Shown: in pieces, positions 34,745-46,078 of the stretch
Numbering within the stretch: position 1 is the first letter of the stretch
Layout of the letters: every line of letters begins with the position of its first letter
Assembly: GCA_021234155.1 (NCBI GenBank)
Contig: JAJEKV010000020.1
Location: forward strand, 20,699,018-20,763,017
Origin: Isoetes taiwanensis
Lineage: Eukaryota; Streptophyta; Lycopodiopsida; Isoetales; Isoetaceae
DNA: 64,000 nt
Direction: 5' to 3'
The notes under the pieces: model-generated
What the model saw: the letters and a program-made list of their open reading frames with translations, nothing else
Told to the model about the DNA's origin: nothing
Databases searched by the model: none
Translations under genes and position numbers: made by a program

Positions 34745-35534
34745 GTTTGATGAGTTAGGGAAATTTTGCATGGTATTACAAGCTGGAATGCCATGCTTTA
34801 AAAGATGAAACTGACTTCATCATTGTTTATATCATCATTGAGAGTTGGTTCAAAAACTTTGTAATCATTTGTTAATACATGCCATTCTCTTGGTATATTC
34901 TTTATTCCTAATGGCTTTTCATTTCTTAGTTCAATCAGATTTTTGTAAATACCTTGAGCAATTTTTTGCATTATTGTTTGTTTTACAATATCATCATGGA
35001 TAAGAAAACAAAAGTTTTATGGTATAGTGGTACAGTGTTTGATTTTTGTCTCTCTTGTCTTTGAGTTGAAGTACTTCATTGTCGTTTTTATTGCTGATAA
35101 CTGTTTGTGCTTGCATATGACTCTTGGTGCTGACATTGTCATTTCGGAATGCTGCATAATTGAGTTTGTTCAGGGGAGTCAGACTTATGTACAATGCATA
35201 TCAAACATTATCTTTGATATTGTATTTTATCTTATTGCTACGAAGATACAGCCGATTTGATCCTAGTGGTCTAGTAATGAGCACAATGGCGGGTGGTCCA
35301 AAAATATAAGCACAATGGCAGATCGCATGGTTTGTTAGGGCTACGGTTGACCTTTGTCCGTAGATATTTCAAGTTTGAGCAAGAACACTTCTTAGTGCAG
35401 ACTACGGTTTATTTCAAACTGAAGCGAAGCTCTCTCTTGGATGAAGCTCATTGGAACCTTGGCATTATTTTTCATTCTGTTTTCTTGGCTGACTCCTATT
35501 GTCAAAGGGAGGCATAAAAACAATTTGGTGAAAT
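34745..35534. other. 3' flank of PI4K-gamma
   Basis: AT-rich sequence that includes the likely 3' untranslated region. No conserved open frame and no RNA gene are seen. Confidence 0.5.
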
Positions 35535-35675
35535 AGAATTAACTTGACTATTATCGTCTACAGAGACCAAAAGGATTATGAGACCCAATACAAGAAAGCG
35601 CACAAGGCCAATCGCTGCCTAGGATTAAAAAACCCCTCGAAAGATTTTTGAGGGAAAAACCTGAACAATAATTTT
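35535..35675 (-). mobile_element. Short retroposon, copy related to 1492-1618
   Basis: On the minus strand: CAGGTTTTTCCCTC, a CTTTCGAGGGGTTTTTTAA block, GCGCTTTCTTGTATTGGGTC, a GGTCTCTGTAGACGATAATA end. The block order equals that of copy 1 at 1492-1618, which shows a dispersed family. Confidence 0.6.
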
Positions 35676-36329
35676 TGCTGGGGAACTGCATATCTGTATA
35701 TATAAATGTGATGAAGTAGGATTTATTTCATCCTTGTTGTCGAGAACCTCCAGGATAAAGGATGATAATGTCAATCACTGCAGGCGCCTGCAAGACCAAT
35801 TGTAGTGGCTAATTAAGTGTAATAAGGTTAAGATATCGTGCTCGTATAGCAAACGCCAAGCAAATCTGAAAGGTGTGGCGAATGATCTAGAGCCGTCCGT
35901 CAATCTGTGGCTTATGCTAGCAATGAGAATGAAGGAAACACTACAAGAAGCTCCTTCAAACAGAACCCCAAGAGGTGCTGTACATTCCGTGACTGCACCC
36001 AAGGAGGTATCACGTCCATCAATTACACCAATAGAACTAAGATGCTCGAGCCCGATTCTAGGGATGGCGTGCTTAGAAGCAAACCTACTATCTATAGAAC
36101 AAGCATTCAGACCACTATCGAGATGTGGCAAAGCATCTTTTCCAATTTCCAACTCCAATGATATAGAAATAAAAAATTCTTTACTGACCTTAGGGTAAAA
36201 TCACACCTCCGTCCAACCACGACCCTCCGCCATCCCCCCTCCCCAACCCCCCTCCCTTTTTTTGCTTGGGTTGTGTGTTACAATGGCCAGCAAGGTGATA
36301 TCACATTTGTGATGCCCACAAAAATCTAA

Positions 36330-36730
36330 CATGTCATTAATTTTGGCTTTGTCACGGTGGACTCTGCCTTTTGCAAAGACCGCGAAACAGCTGCATTCTT
36401 CTTCAAAACGGCTATGTTCTACTTTGGCAAAAAGCTTCTTCAGACTGCAAAGGTATATCACAAACTTGATCTTTTGTGATTTGAAGATATCCTGTAAAGG
36501 GCAAACATTGTTCTTGCAATTTTGACTTGCCCTTAATTTTGTTTGAGATTCTGCCTTTTTAGCTAATCAGCCACAATGCTCCGTAATTTTTCAAAGTATC
36601 TTTGTTGGATTTTGTAGATGGAATCCCCGCCAATAGAAGAGCAATGCTGCCAATCAATACAATTGGAAGAGGAGATTTTAAGTAACTTACAATATTTGGA
36701 AGAAGAGATCGATATCCTCGATCGTCATTA
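36330..36730 (+). pseudogene. 3' end of an unknown spliced gene in the duplicated unit
   Basis: A readable frame (TVDSAFCKDRETAAFFFKTA, then GKKLLQTAK) is followed by an intron-like stretch, an acceptor TTTTGTAG at about 36618, and a last exon starting MESPPIEEQCCQSIQ, which is acidic, ends LDRH and stops at about 36731. The same frame occurs at about 50765-51166. I recognise no family. Position suggests the converging partner of the FCP1-like relic on the other strand. Confidence 0.35.
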
Positions 36731-37759
36731 ACCTAGAAAGAAAACCAACAAACCTCCCTTTTATGATATATTTAGCAAATTTTAGGCTTATTCAAGTCTC
36801 ATCATGAGTGTTCATGTAGTTTTTATGCAAGAAATGTAATTGTAAGAAATGTAATTGACAACATTGTAAAACATTGGCTAGATAGTGGATTGACTTCCAT
36901 GTGATATTTAGAATATGATGTGACGATGAATAAAATAGTGTTCTTCAATACAAAAATATGTATTATAATCAATGACGAATTATAACCTCGGACACAAAAA
37001 AAATGTCATAGCATAAACTTATAATGGCTAGGCAAGTTCTTAATCTTTTTTGAAGACAAAATGTAAAAGAGTGTGTAACGTTCCTAACCGACATGCCCTT
37101 AACCAACTGGGCAAAACCGTCTAGATATTTATGAGTCGTTGCTTCTACCCATTTATGTCAGTGTCTCGAGAATGCAACACCAAGATCTACTCGAGCGGTC
37201 TCCCATTGGTTCGTTACAATCTCTCCCACTAGACTATACTTGTCCTTGAGCATTACAAACCAAGGCATGAACTACCGTCCAACGGTCCGGGTCATACTTG
37301 CCCCCATGAAGACTCGAACTCGAGCCCTGCTCTGATACCGAATGTAACGTTCCTAACCGACATGCCTTTAACCAATTGGACAAAACCGTGTAGACTTTTA
37401 TGAGTAGTCACTTTTATCCATTTATGCCAGTGTCTCGAAAATGCTCCACAGGCACATTCAAGGTTCGAATACTCGAGCGGTCTACCATGGGCTCGTTACA
37501 ATCTCTCCCACTAGAACTATGCTCGTTCTCGAGCATCACAAACCAAGTCATGACCTACCGGGTATTTTTTTAATCGAGGTGTACAATTGAGCACGTCACA
37601 TGATGTCGCGACATGGGGTGCTGATCGGGTGCTGATTACCCTTCTACTGCCCTTCACGTGCCCTTCACCCAATTTCCCTCACCCGCCAAATTTTCACCCG
37701 CCATGGATCCGAGCTTCCGGAACGGTTGATCATCAATTTCTTGCTGAGGTGCGGTCGAT

Positions 37760-40700
37760 TTGCTAGCCATGTCATCAATCCCGATTATGCTGGTGCTTGA
37801 TTCCTTTTTCGAATTTGGAATTGGCGGCCTTATTTTCCTTTTTCTTGTTTCGAATTGCTTTCTGATTCTTTTCAGATGTTTTCAAACTCGAATGGATTGG
37901 GAAGGCGCTTTTGTTTCTTCCATTTCAAAGCTTGGTTCTAGCTTTGATCCTAAAGATCTGCTATCCAGTTTGCACTATTTTCAAGAACAATCCCAGCAGT
38001 TTCTGCAGTTATGTTCTCGCATAGCAGGAACAATTCATTTTGACAGGCCTACTACTGATGCACATTCGGAAGAAATTGTTGGAGAATATGAAGGAAGCAT
38101 TCATCTCCATGGCATGCAAGGTTTGCATGCCCAATTCATTAATGTCTTATACTATTTTTCTAATGTGCTTGCTTTATTCTCACTTTTTAGATGCTTTTGA
38201 GGTTCATAGGACAGTGGATCCCACAGAAATACAGTTCAAAGGAAATGAACCTTATGACTTTAATTGGGCAGAAGATGATCTTCATTATTTTGGTGCTGAT
38301 TATGCATATAATGTAGGTGCTTCAAAAGAAAATACAAACACTCAATCCGTTACTGGTATGGAGTTCTTTTCTATTGTTTGCTTGAATCCATATTGAAGAA
38401 GAATAGACTTCATAATTTTCTTTTTATTTTTTGCTTTGCCATTGTGCGTAATGTGAGCTTCAAGTCCAACATGAGCAGTGCAAAGCACTCTTGAAACAGT
38501 TACTTGGCTTTTTTTGATCTGTCATGCTATCTGGTGTAATATTCTAAATCAGTGTTACTTGTACATATCATGCAGATCAGCATACTTCTTGCAAAGAAGA
38601 TTTACTAATAGTCTATAGGAATATCAGTGCACTTAAAAGAAAACAACAAAGAGCACGAAAGAGGGCAAGGGAAGCTGATGCAGAATCTGAGAGTATCAAG
38701 TATCAAAAACCATTGTCAGAAATGACGAACCATAATGGATTGACTAAAAGAAGAAAACAACAATTGTCTAAGAAGATTGCTAACTATGCTAATGAGGTAT
38801 GTCATAGGAACTCAGAAAAAGATAGGAAAGAGGTGCTTCGTGGTGTCTTTGCTAAAATTTACTGTTACAGTGGGAAGTTTTAAAATTAAAGGAAGTAGCA
38901 ACAATGACTCAGATAGTAGATAATTTGAGGAATTCCTTGTCCAAACATAAGCTTGACAGATCCACAGATGTGCTTAGAGCAAGGAACTCTGCCATAGTGT
39001 TTGCTGTTGACAGTGGGACAAACTGCTTGGGAACTTCCAAATGTTTGAACTTAAATAGAAGGTATGTGGCAACAGCGGACGTAGGGAGAGTAGTAGCGGC
39101 TGAAATTGAGATGGACCCCGGTCAATGTTCAAGAGGAAAAGCAGGTTTGATAAGCTTAGTAGGAAGGAACAAGCAAGAGTTCTGATTTCTGGACAATTCA
39201 CTCTCGAAGTTTCACCATGCAAGAAGCATGTGATAAAGATTTGGGAAGCCCTGTGTAAAAGTACCGCATCCTCTACATTTTTTGGAAGAAACTGAGGTGT
39301 GATTTGATTTTCTAGTTGCTTTGTTATTGCTTAAAAAGGTATTGATTGCATTTTTTTTTTTTTTTTTTTTCGGTGTGCATTCTATGAAAGGTTTAGAAGG
39401 GAAAAATCAAAATTCGAGATCTCATTCTCGACTTTCCATGCATTGAAGCCTCCATTTGTGAGGAAAGTGAAGGACGTGGAAACATGTTGTTGTGTGTACC
39501 ACATGAGACTAGACTTGGTTAGACAAGCACCGAATGGATAAGGTTAGATGCAAAAATCCATGGTGCTTGAATGCACTTGTACATGTGTTGTATGTGGTCC
39601 TGGACCAACATGTCAAGCACGTGATATGACATATAAATCTACAAGCGACATGTGGAGGTCATTGGTTTGTACTAAAGATATTGCAGATGAGTGGCATGAC
39701 CATAAATGCCCCGCTATTGTCATGTCGAATTGTGGCCCATCAAATTTACCCGTGTGTCCAAAAGAACTAAGCGGGGGGTTTAAGGCACATGATTGACCGG
39801 AAGACTTTTGATACAAATGAGTGTCTTTTATGCCTTTTTATGTTTGAAATGTTAATTGCTTACCTATTTTTCTTTTGCAGGTTTATGAATCATTAAATGA
39901 ACCTGATGGCAAAGGTGGTTTCATAGTGACACCAAAACCTGTTGTGAAGCTTGTGTACAAGTCAACTTCAACAGCAGATGTTTTAACAAATGCCAAGCAA
40001 GTCCTGAAAGAGTTCATCCCCCATAACTATGAGGCTAGGTGGCAGGCTACACAGTTTAGGCAGTGCTTAGCCACTTTTCCCAGAGACACCATAGTGTCAG
40101 TTATTGACTTTGCTGAGAACTACACATTCAAGATACAGCAGGAGATTCAAAGTTTACATTGGAGAAATGACCAATGCACCATATTGGTGCATATATCATA
40201 CAGGCATGCTACTCCAGAAGAGGTTGTGGCTGAGGACGAGAAATTTGATTGTAGCACTGAAAGACATATTATCAAAGAGACACATTTTTATATTTCAGAT
40301 GATAGAGAGCATGACACTTTGTTTGTGCAACATTGCCTTAAGAAGCATGCTGATCTACTAGCCAGCAAAGGTTTTAAATATAACAATCATGTTATGTGGT
40401 CTGATGGATGTGCACGTCAATTCAAAGGTGCAAGAACTTTTTTCTTTCTTGGCAGATTTTATAAAAATATGGGGATTCCTATCCATTGGAACTATTTTGG
40501 TTCTTACCATGGAAAAGGTACATACCAGCTTTCTTTAATATTAGATATTCTTGTTTGAACAGCACCAACTTATTGGGCATGTTTATTATGTAGGTGAGCA
40601 TGATGGTGCTGGTGCTGTTCTAAAGAGAGCACTCACTCATGAGATGTTAAAAAGAAATTCTAAACCATTAAGAGACACTCATGATGTTGTTATGTTCTGT

Positions 40701-41780
40701 AGAGAACACTTCAAAGATTCTGGGAAATGCAGGTACTGAAATTGTGTAATGGTGCTGACTTGGTGCTGATTTAGTGCTGTTCTTTCTAAAATAGCTTCTT
40801 GTTTTCTATTTTGACAGATATTTTTGGGAAATTGGAAAATATGAAGTTTGCAGAGATGAGATGTTTGATTGTGCAACACTTACAGGGTCAAGTAAGTTCC
40901 ATAGCATCAGACCAGTGAATTGCAAGGATCCCACCCAGGTTGCACATATGAATTATTCATGCTTTTGCCACTACTGCTGGCTGGGTAAGTACAGTAAATG
41001 CATGAACAAAGACAGGATAGGCACTTGGATTTTTTCAGAATTAAGGCCAGGTGTTGATGAAGAGGAACCTGTAGATGGGCCAGTGTATGAAGGGGATGCA
41101 GAATGGAAATCAGATATCATAGATGTTGGAGAGAACTTTGCAAAGGGTTGCTCCAAAGAGATAACAAGGAGAAAGTGGATTTCTATATCTTGAGATGTCT
41201 GACGTAAGTTAAACATGTAATTGAGAAGGCTTACAAAGATCCTTGGGGCCAAAAGTTTGGAAGGAGGGAGGTGGTTGTGACTGGTAAGTTTTATAAATAT
41301 ATAGAACAGAGCAGGTATGAACTTCTTAGGTTTGAACCAGATTGTAGTGTGTACAGCCATTTAGTAGTGGCATGTAATTTTGACATGAAAGACTTAGGTG
41401 GCAACATTTTTGAGTTGGAAACTGATGTGCATGAACATATTCTTGAAAGTCTACAAACACAATCTACTGTCCTTGCTCAATGTGATGTTGCAAGCAACAG
41501 TAAGCCAGAACCAAAGAGCAAGCAACAGTTAGTTAGCAAGTCAGGAGGCAAAAAAGAGGAGGCAAGCAGCAGTAAGCCAGCACCAAAGAAGCAAGGTTCA
41601 CTGAAGTCAGTGAAGTTAGTGAACAAGAAAAGACCAAAAACGCAAGGACCAAAAAAGTCAGGGTGTGAAAAAAAGCAGGAGGCAAGCAGCTCATTGACCA
41701 AGCAGAAAACAGGAAGAAAACAAGGTGACATTGGAGAAAAAAAACCTGCAAATAGCAAAAAACAAAACACCAAGAAATAA
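37760..41780 (+). CDS. Transposase of element C (multi-exon, near complete)
   Basis: The N-terminal exons (about 37893-38117, 38191-38353, 38578-38796 and from about 38870) encode a basic helical part (ALKRKQQRARKRAREADAES). A Cys-rich block follows at about 39550-39740 (CTCTCVVCGPGPTCQ). The catalytic exon 39885-40517 has IVSVIDFAENYTFKIQQEIQ, HVMWSDGCARQFKGARTFFF and FGSYHGKG. The exon at 40594-40732 starts with GEHDGAGAV, and the exon from 40818 has FHSIR, SCFCHYCW and TWIFSELRP. The tail (41480-41780) is Lys-rich. Introns obey GT-AG. A frameshift near 41145 and a TAA at about 41202 interrupt the C-terminal part. The proposed DDE/D residues are intact. Confidence 0.75.
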
Positions 41781-41999
41781 CAAAGAAGAAATACTATTCA
41801 TTCATTCACATTGACTCACAATTCAATCACTCATAGAACTTAAACTTCAAGTGAATGAAACTTGAAAGCATGTAAATTTAAAAGCATGAAAACAGCAATG
41901 CAATTTTGATTATAAACTTGACAAAGGAATGCGAAATATGAATGATTGTGAACTTATTATCTTATTGCAACAATTCAAAGTAGAAACATCTAAATTACA

Positions 42000-42240
42000 A
42001 CAATTGAAATTCAATACTCTAATTGCAATTCAATACTCTAATTGCAATTGCAATTCAATACTCAAATTGCAAGTTTGCTCAAAATTTACTCAAATTGCAA
42101 AAGTTTACTCAAATTGCAAGTTTGCAAGTTTACTCAAAATTTACTCAAATTGCAAGTTTACTCAAAATTTGCTCAAAATTGCAATTCAATACTCAAATTG
42201 CAAGTTTGCAAGTTTACTCAAAATTGCAAAAGTTTAATAT
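42000..42240. repeat. AT-rich tandem repeat (CTCAAATTGCAAGTTTA type) between the two genes of C
   Basis: Overlapping words ACTCAAATTGCAA, GTTTGCAAGTTT and CAATTCAATACT alternate for about 240 bp. It lies between the converging transposase and RING genes, where transcripts of both would end. Confidence 0.8.
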
Positions 42241-42337
42241 ATTATCGAATACAGCATTCATAAACATTTCAAGAGTTCTAAGTTCATAAACATTCATAAA
42301 CAGTTCAAAATTTCTAAGTTCATAAACAGCAGATCAT

Positions 42338-44388
42338 TTCTTTTCTTGCTTGACTCTCCTGGCCAAGTACCTCTCCACTGCATTTCCTTCTTCTTCTTCA
42401 CCTATGTCATCTGACTCATTGGACACCTCACTAGCATGAACTGTAGCAAAGAATGGTCGGACCATCAAGCACAACCTTGGGCAATTGAACACTATCCGCT
42501 GCTTCCCCGCAACACCGAAATTAAGGACGATATTAATGCAATTGAAATGAATTCCTTAATTGAAATTGCAAAACTTACATGCTTTGCTGATTTATCTACT
42601 AGGTTGACATCAAGTTTTTTCCGAAGGGGGTAGCACACGCCAAGAAAGGAATTAATGTTCGATAAATTCAAAGATGCAAATACCATAGATCTAATAAGAC
42701 ATCCTTACCTTTTGAAGTACTATGCAATGGACTGCCATCTTCTGCCATAAAAGAACAAATAATCAGCAAAAAGTGGAAGAGTTCAAATACAATTTAATCT
42801 TTCCAATTAGATAACATACCTTCAGTATTCAAGCCCAAGAGTTCATCACGTAAGAACTTTGCATTCTCCTCGACTGTGCTAAAACTTGGGCAATTTTGTA
42901 ATGTTGGGACTTTTGACAAACTTTATAATTCTCTCGAATCTGCAATGCAAAATAGCGGACAAGACATCAATAAAAGCAAAAACATAGAAACAGCACCTTT
43001 AAAGCACTTACAGTCAATGTCCTTAGCCTTCTTCAGAGCACTCCTTGTCATCCTCTTTCTCATTTTTCTTGCAGGTAATTCTGCTTCAGATTCAGATTCT
43101 GCAGAAGATTGCTCAACATTCTTCTTCCTTTTCATTATGTTGAATTCCTCAGATTCTTCAAAGCTCTTCTTCGTGAGATTCTTCAAATTTTCTTCAAAGA
43201 CCTCTTCTTCAACATCAATAATATTCTTCTGTTCACTCACATGGCCGAGCTCGACCAGAAGTGAATGTGGCACAGATTCACCACAACCAGAAACAATACA
43301 ATGCATGGACTCAAGCACAGCAGAAAAACAAAAAACATGGAATTTATGTGTGCACTTCAGTTCAATATGCATAGCATATTCATCACTGAAGGAAAAACCA
43401 CATATCTCACAAGTGTCTTTGCAGAGCTAAAAGAAAATTGTAAATACCCATTGTGATGTTAATGGGGTTTACCTTCTTGTTCTGCGCAGAAAGAAATCAC
43501 GGCTGCTCTTGCATGCCACAATTCCATGGCTTGCTCATATGATTTTACATCATTCTTTGTCATCTTGATCTGTTCTTTTATGTTCTTGAATCTGTCCTTT
43601 CCCATAGAAGAGAGTGTCTTGTCCAGTAAGCCTACCAGCACATCTTCCTCACACTTCATAACAAACCGCAGTCCTTTGCATTTTACGGATCATCGGCAAA
43701 AATGTTAATGTCATGTCCATTCTAGTCTTCCTTTTTTTTCTATGGCATCAGCCAAACCGTCATAAAGATGCCTTGGCTGTAGCCATGCTGCCCTCTAACC
43801 TAAGAGCATCATTTTCCAAATTGCAAAGCTTCCCTTCTGCTTCAAACTTCATTTCCTCCAATTTCTTAACCTGTGCAAGAACACTCTGTATGTTCATGTC
43901 GAAAGTATTCAGAGGTGTCCTTTTGGCCTTCTTCTTCAAGGAGTCCTGGTAGGCATCGGCAGCAAAGGAGGCCCAATTGACTCTAAACTCCTTCTTCCGA
44001 GCCAATGCAAATGGGCCAGATGTTGCCAAGCAAATGCCCGAGCAAATTGAGTTCGCACCTCATTATTCGGCAACTTCTTTTGATAAACTTTCGCCACAAG
44101 ATCCAATAATTCCTGCTTAAAGCTGTGTTTAATCTCCTTCACATTGATCTTTCCGTTATGAAGCGGAACTTTCCATACGGATAAGAAGTCGGATTCAGGG
44201 ACTTCTTCGCCTTTGATCTGCCTTGACTTTACGCGGAAGAGGGTAAACCACGAATTTTTCGAATTCAAATTATGTTCTGGCAAATACCTACAACAGAGAT
44301 CACATGAATTAGAAAAGGATAACGAAATAGAAAGAAAAAAAAACCAAACTTGCAGGCCGCAGCTCACCTTACGACCTCCGGAATCCAT
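42338..44388 (-). CDS. RING-finger protein gene of element C
   Basis: The first exon starts at 44388 (ATG GATTCCGGAGGTCGTAAG, donor GTGAGC). The next has the block LLDLVAKVYQKKLPNNEVR (about 44040-44100) and, in another frame, FRVNWASFAADAYQDS, which matches the same two blocks of copies A and B. A coiled coil lies at about 43760-43900. The RING at about 43290-43410 reads C-E-I-C, then K-C-T-H-K-F-H-V-F-C, then a final Cys pair with wider spacing. An acidic Ser-rich region and a basic tail (ERYLARRVKQEKK, stop near 42338) follow. Introns and at least one frame break remain uncertain. There is no HAD domain. Confidence 0.65.
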
Positions 44389-45456
44389 CGGCTTCGAGCA
44401 AGCAAGCAAGCAAGGAATCGATCAAGCAAAGAATCGGCCGAAAGCAAGCAAGGAGGCGGTTTGGAATTCGAAATGTAAGGGAATTAAAAGTTTACGACCG
44501 GTTCGAATGATTATCTGATGTTCGATCATTTCGCCAGAAAATCGAAGCTCACCTACAGACCGCACTGCACCGTGCGACACTTCGACCGGCCGCAAAGAAA
44601 ACTTCAATACGCCCGTCCTGGCACACTTCAAAACTTCAACACGCCCGTCTCGTAAGCGAACCAGCACCAAAATATAGGTGCTGATGACGTGCTGAAATTT
44701 CGCGTTTTTGTACACCTCAATTAAAAAACCACCCTACCATCCAATGGTATTCCGGGTTATACTTGCCCCCATGGAGACTCAAACTCGAGCCCTGCTCAGA
44801 TACCAAATGTAAGGTTCCTAACTCACACGCCCTTAACTAACTGGGCAAAATCGTCTAGACATTTATGAGTAGTCGCTTCTACCCATTTATGCCGGTGTCC
44901 CGGGAATGCTCCACAGGCACATTCAAGGATCGAATACTCGAGCGGTCTACCATGGGCCCGTTACAGAGTGAGGGAGGGACTGTGGGAGTGGAGTCAAACA
45001 CGGATTGAAAAATCAAATAAAATGTTAGATTAATACTAAAGAAAAGAATTGAATCGTGTTTTAACTATATTGAGCCAACATGGGAACCTGATAATCATGT
45101 GGTAAAAGAGAATTATTTCTATACGAACATATTATTTTCAAATAGAGGAGAGAATAATATGAAGGGAGAAGGGCAGTTTGAATATTCATTACAGACCAAC
45201 TGGTCCATAAAACAACACAGACCATTGCTCTATAGGTCTTGCATTCATTTATTAAGCTTACACAAAACATAAAATGCTAGAGTACACCAAATAATTTTTC
45301 TTTCACTATTGAAGCAAAGTGGACATCTCCATTATAACGAATAAAGTGTACAACAAAGATAATTTGATAGATCTCCATTACAATGAGCAAAGTGTACATT
45401 AAAGACAGTTTGATAGTAATACAAACTATTGATGTGTCTAGCTTGATATCCTGAAT

Positions 45457-45994
45457 TTAAGGCCAATAACATTGTTGCTGCATTTGACGTTCTAATATGG
45501 CCATCTCTAGTTCTATGCCTTTAAATAGTGGGTCCAATATGTGGCCTAGTACAATGAGAGTTGCTTCCTTTACTATCACTATGGTCATGATACGTGAAAT
45601 TAGTCTTCGTTTCGGATCCAGAAGTTGATCCAACATTTTTTCTAGGTGCCCAATACTCTTGAGCATTATATAAAGATCTTCGAACATCATCAGAAGCTCC
45701 TTCCCATTTTTCATGGAAAAACTCTTTCTTAAAGCCACGTTGTAAAAAATCTGGGGTGCTTCCACTATTGCATGCTTCTCATAAATAAGACAATAAAACT
45801 CTTAGTGAAAAGTTATTTTTCTTACTCCCTACATATTGAAAAGGATGCAAAACAACATATTTTGGATTCAGAAATGATTTTCTGTGATCATCATCAATCG
45901 TGATAGTGTTATGCACACTATACTCTAGATATTGTCTCCATACCTTATTAAGATCTTTGATAAAAGAACGTCCTTTTATGGAAGAGATAAGCAT
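45457..45994 (-). pseudogene. FCP1-like relic, 3' part, first duplication copy
   Basis: The frame at 45779-45994 reads FIKDLNKVWRQY then TITIDDDHRKSFLNPKYVVL, matching the second half of the FCP1/NLI phosphatase domain (KDL..VW, then L-I-D-D followed by NP). The downstream frame 45457-45765 (MEAPQIFYNVAL onward) continues it after a short break. Its upstream part, with the first motif, lies at 50135-50335, separated by element E. Confidence 0.7.
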
Positions 45995-46078
45995 ACTCTA
46001 AATTTCTGCATTTCCTTTGACACCATAAGAATTTGAAAAATGTTCTCCAAACAGGTCAATAACCTTGTCTTTAACATT

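Larger units (their letters stand above)
37560..44734. mobile_element. RF-family DNA transposon copy C
   Basis: The TIRs begin GGGTATTTTTTTAATCGAGG on the left and GGGTGGTTTTTTAATTGAGG on the right, and both continue TGTACAA. TACC flanks both sides (37556-37559, 44735-44738), and the second duplication copy has a single TACC at 51975-51978, i.e. an empty site. Gene order is transposase rightward and RING gene leftward, converging, as in A but inverted. GTGCTG words lie just inside both ends (37620-37650, 44655-44700). No FCP1 domain was found in this copy. Length 7.2 kb. Confidence 0.9.
37074..44965 (-). mobile_element. Tandem TRIM retroelement, copy 1 (split by element C)
   Basis: Three short LTRs begin TGTAACG or TGTAAGG and end CGTTACA. 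They are separated by two internal parts of about 125 bp. On the minus strand each internal part starts with GGTATCAGAGC (Met-tRNA primer site) and ends with a purine tract AGTGGGAGAGAT. GAGTG flanks the whole array (37069-37073 and 44966-44970). Element C interrupts the second internal part. There is no coding capacity, as in other TRIMs. Confidence 0.85.

Noticed and set aside
37074-37560. Simple tandem repeat or CRISPR-like array
   Set aside because: The repeated units are LTRs and internal parts of a TRIM, with primer site, purine tract and target duplication.
42000-42240. Coding region in the AT-rich repeat of element C
   Set aside because: The open frames exist only because the repeat lacks stops; the translated sequence is itself a short repeat.
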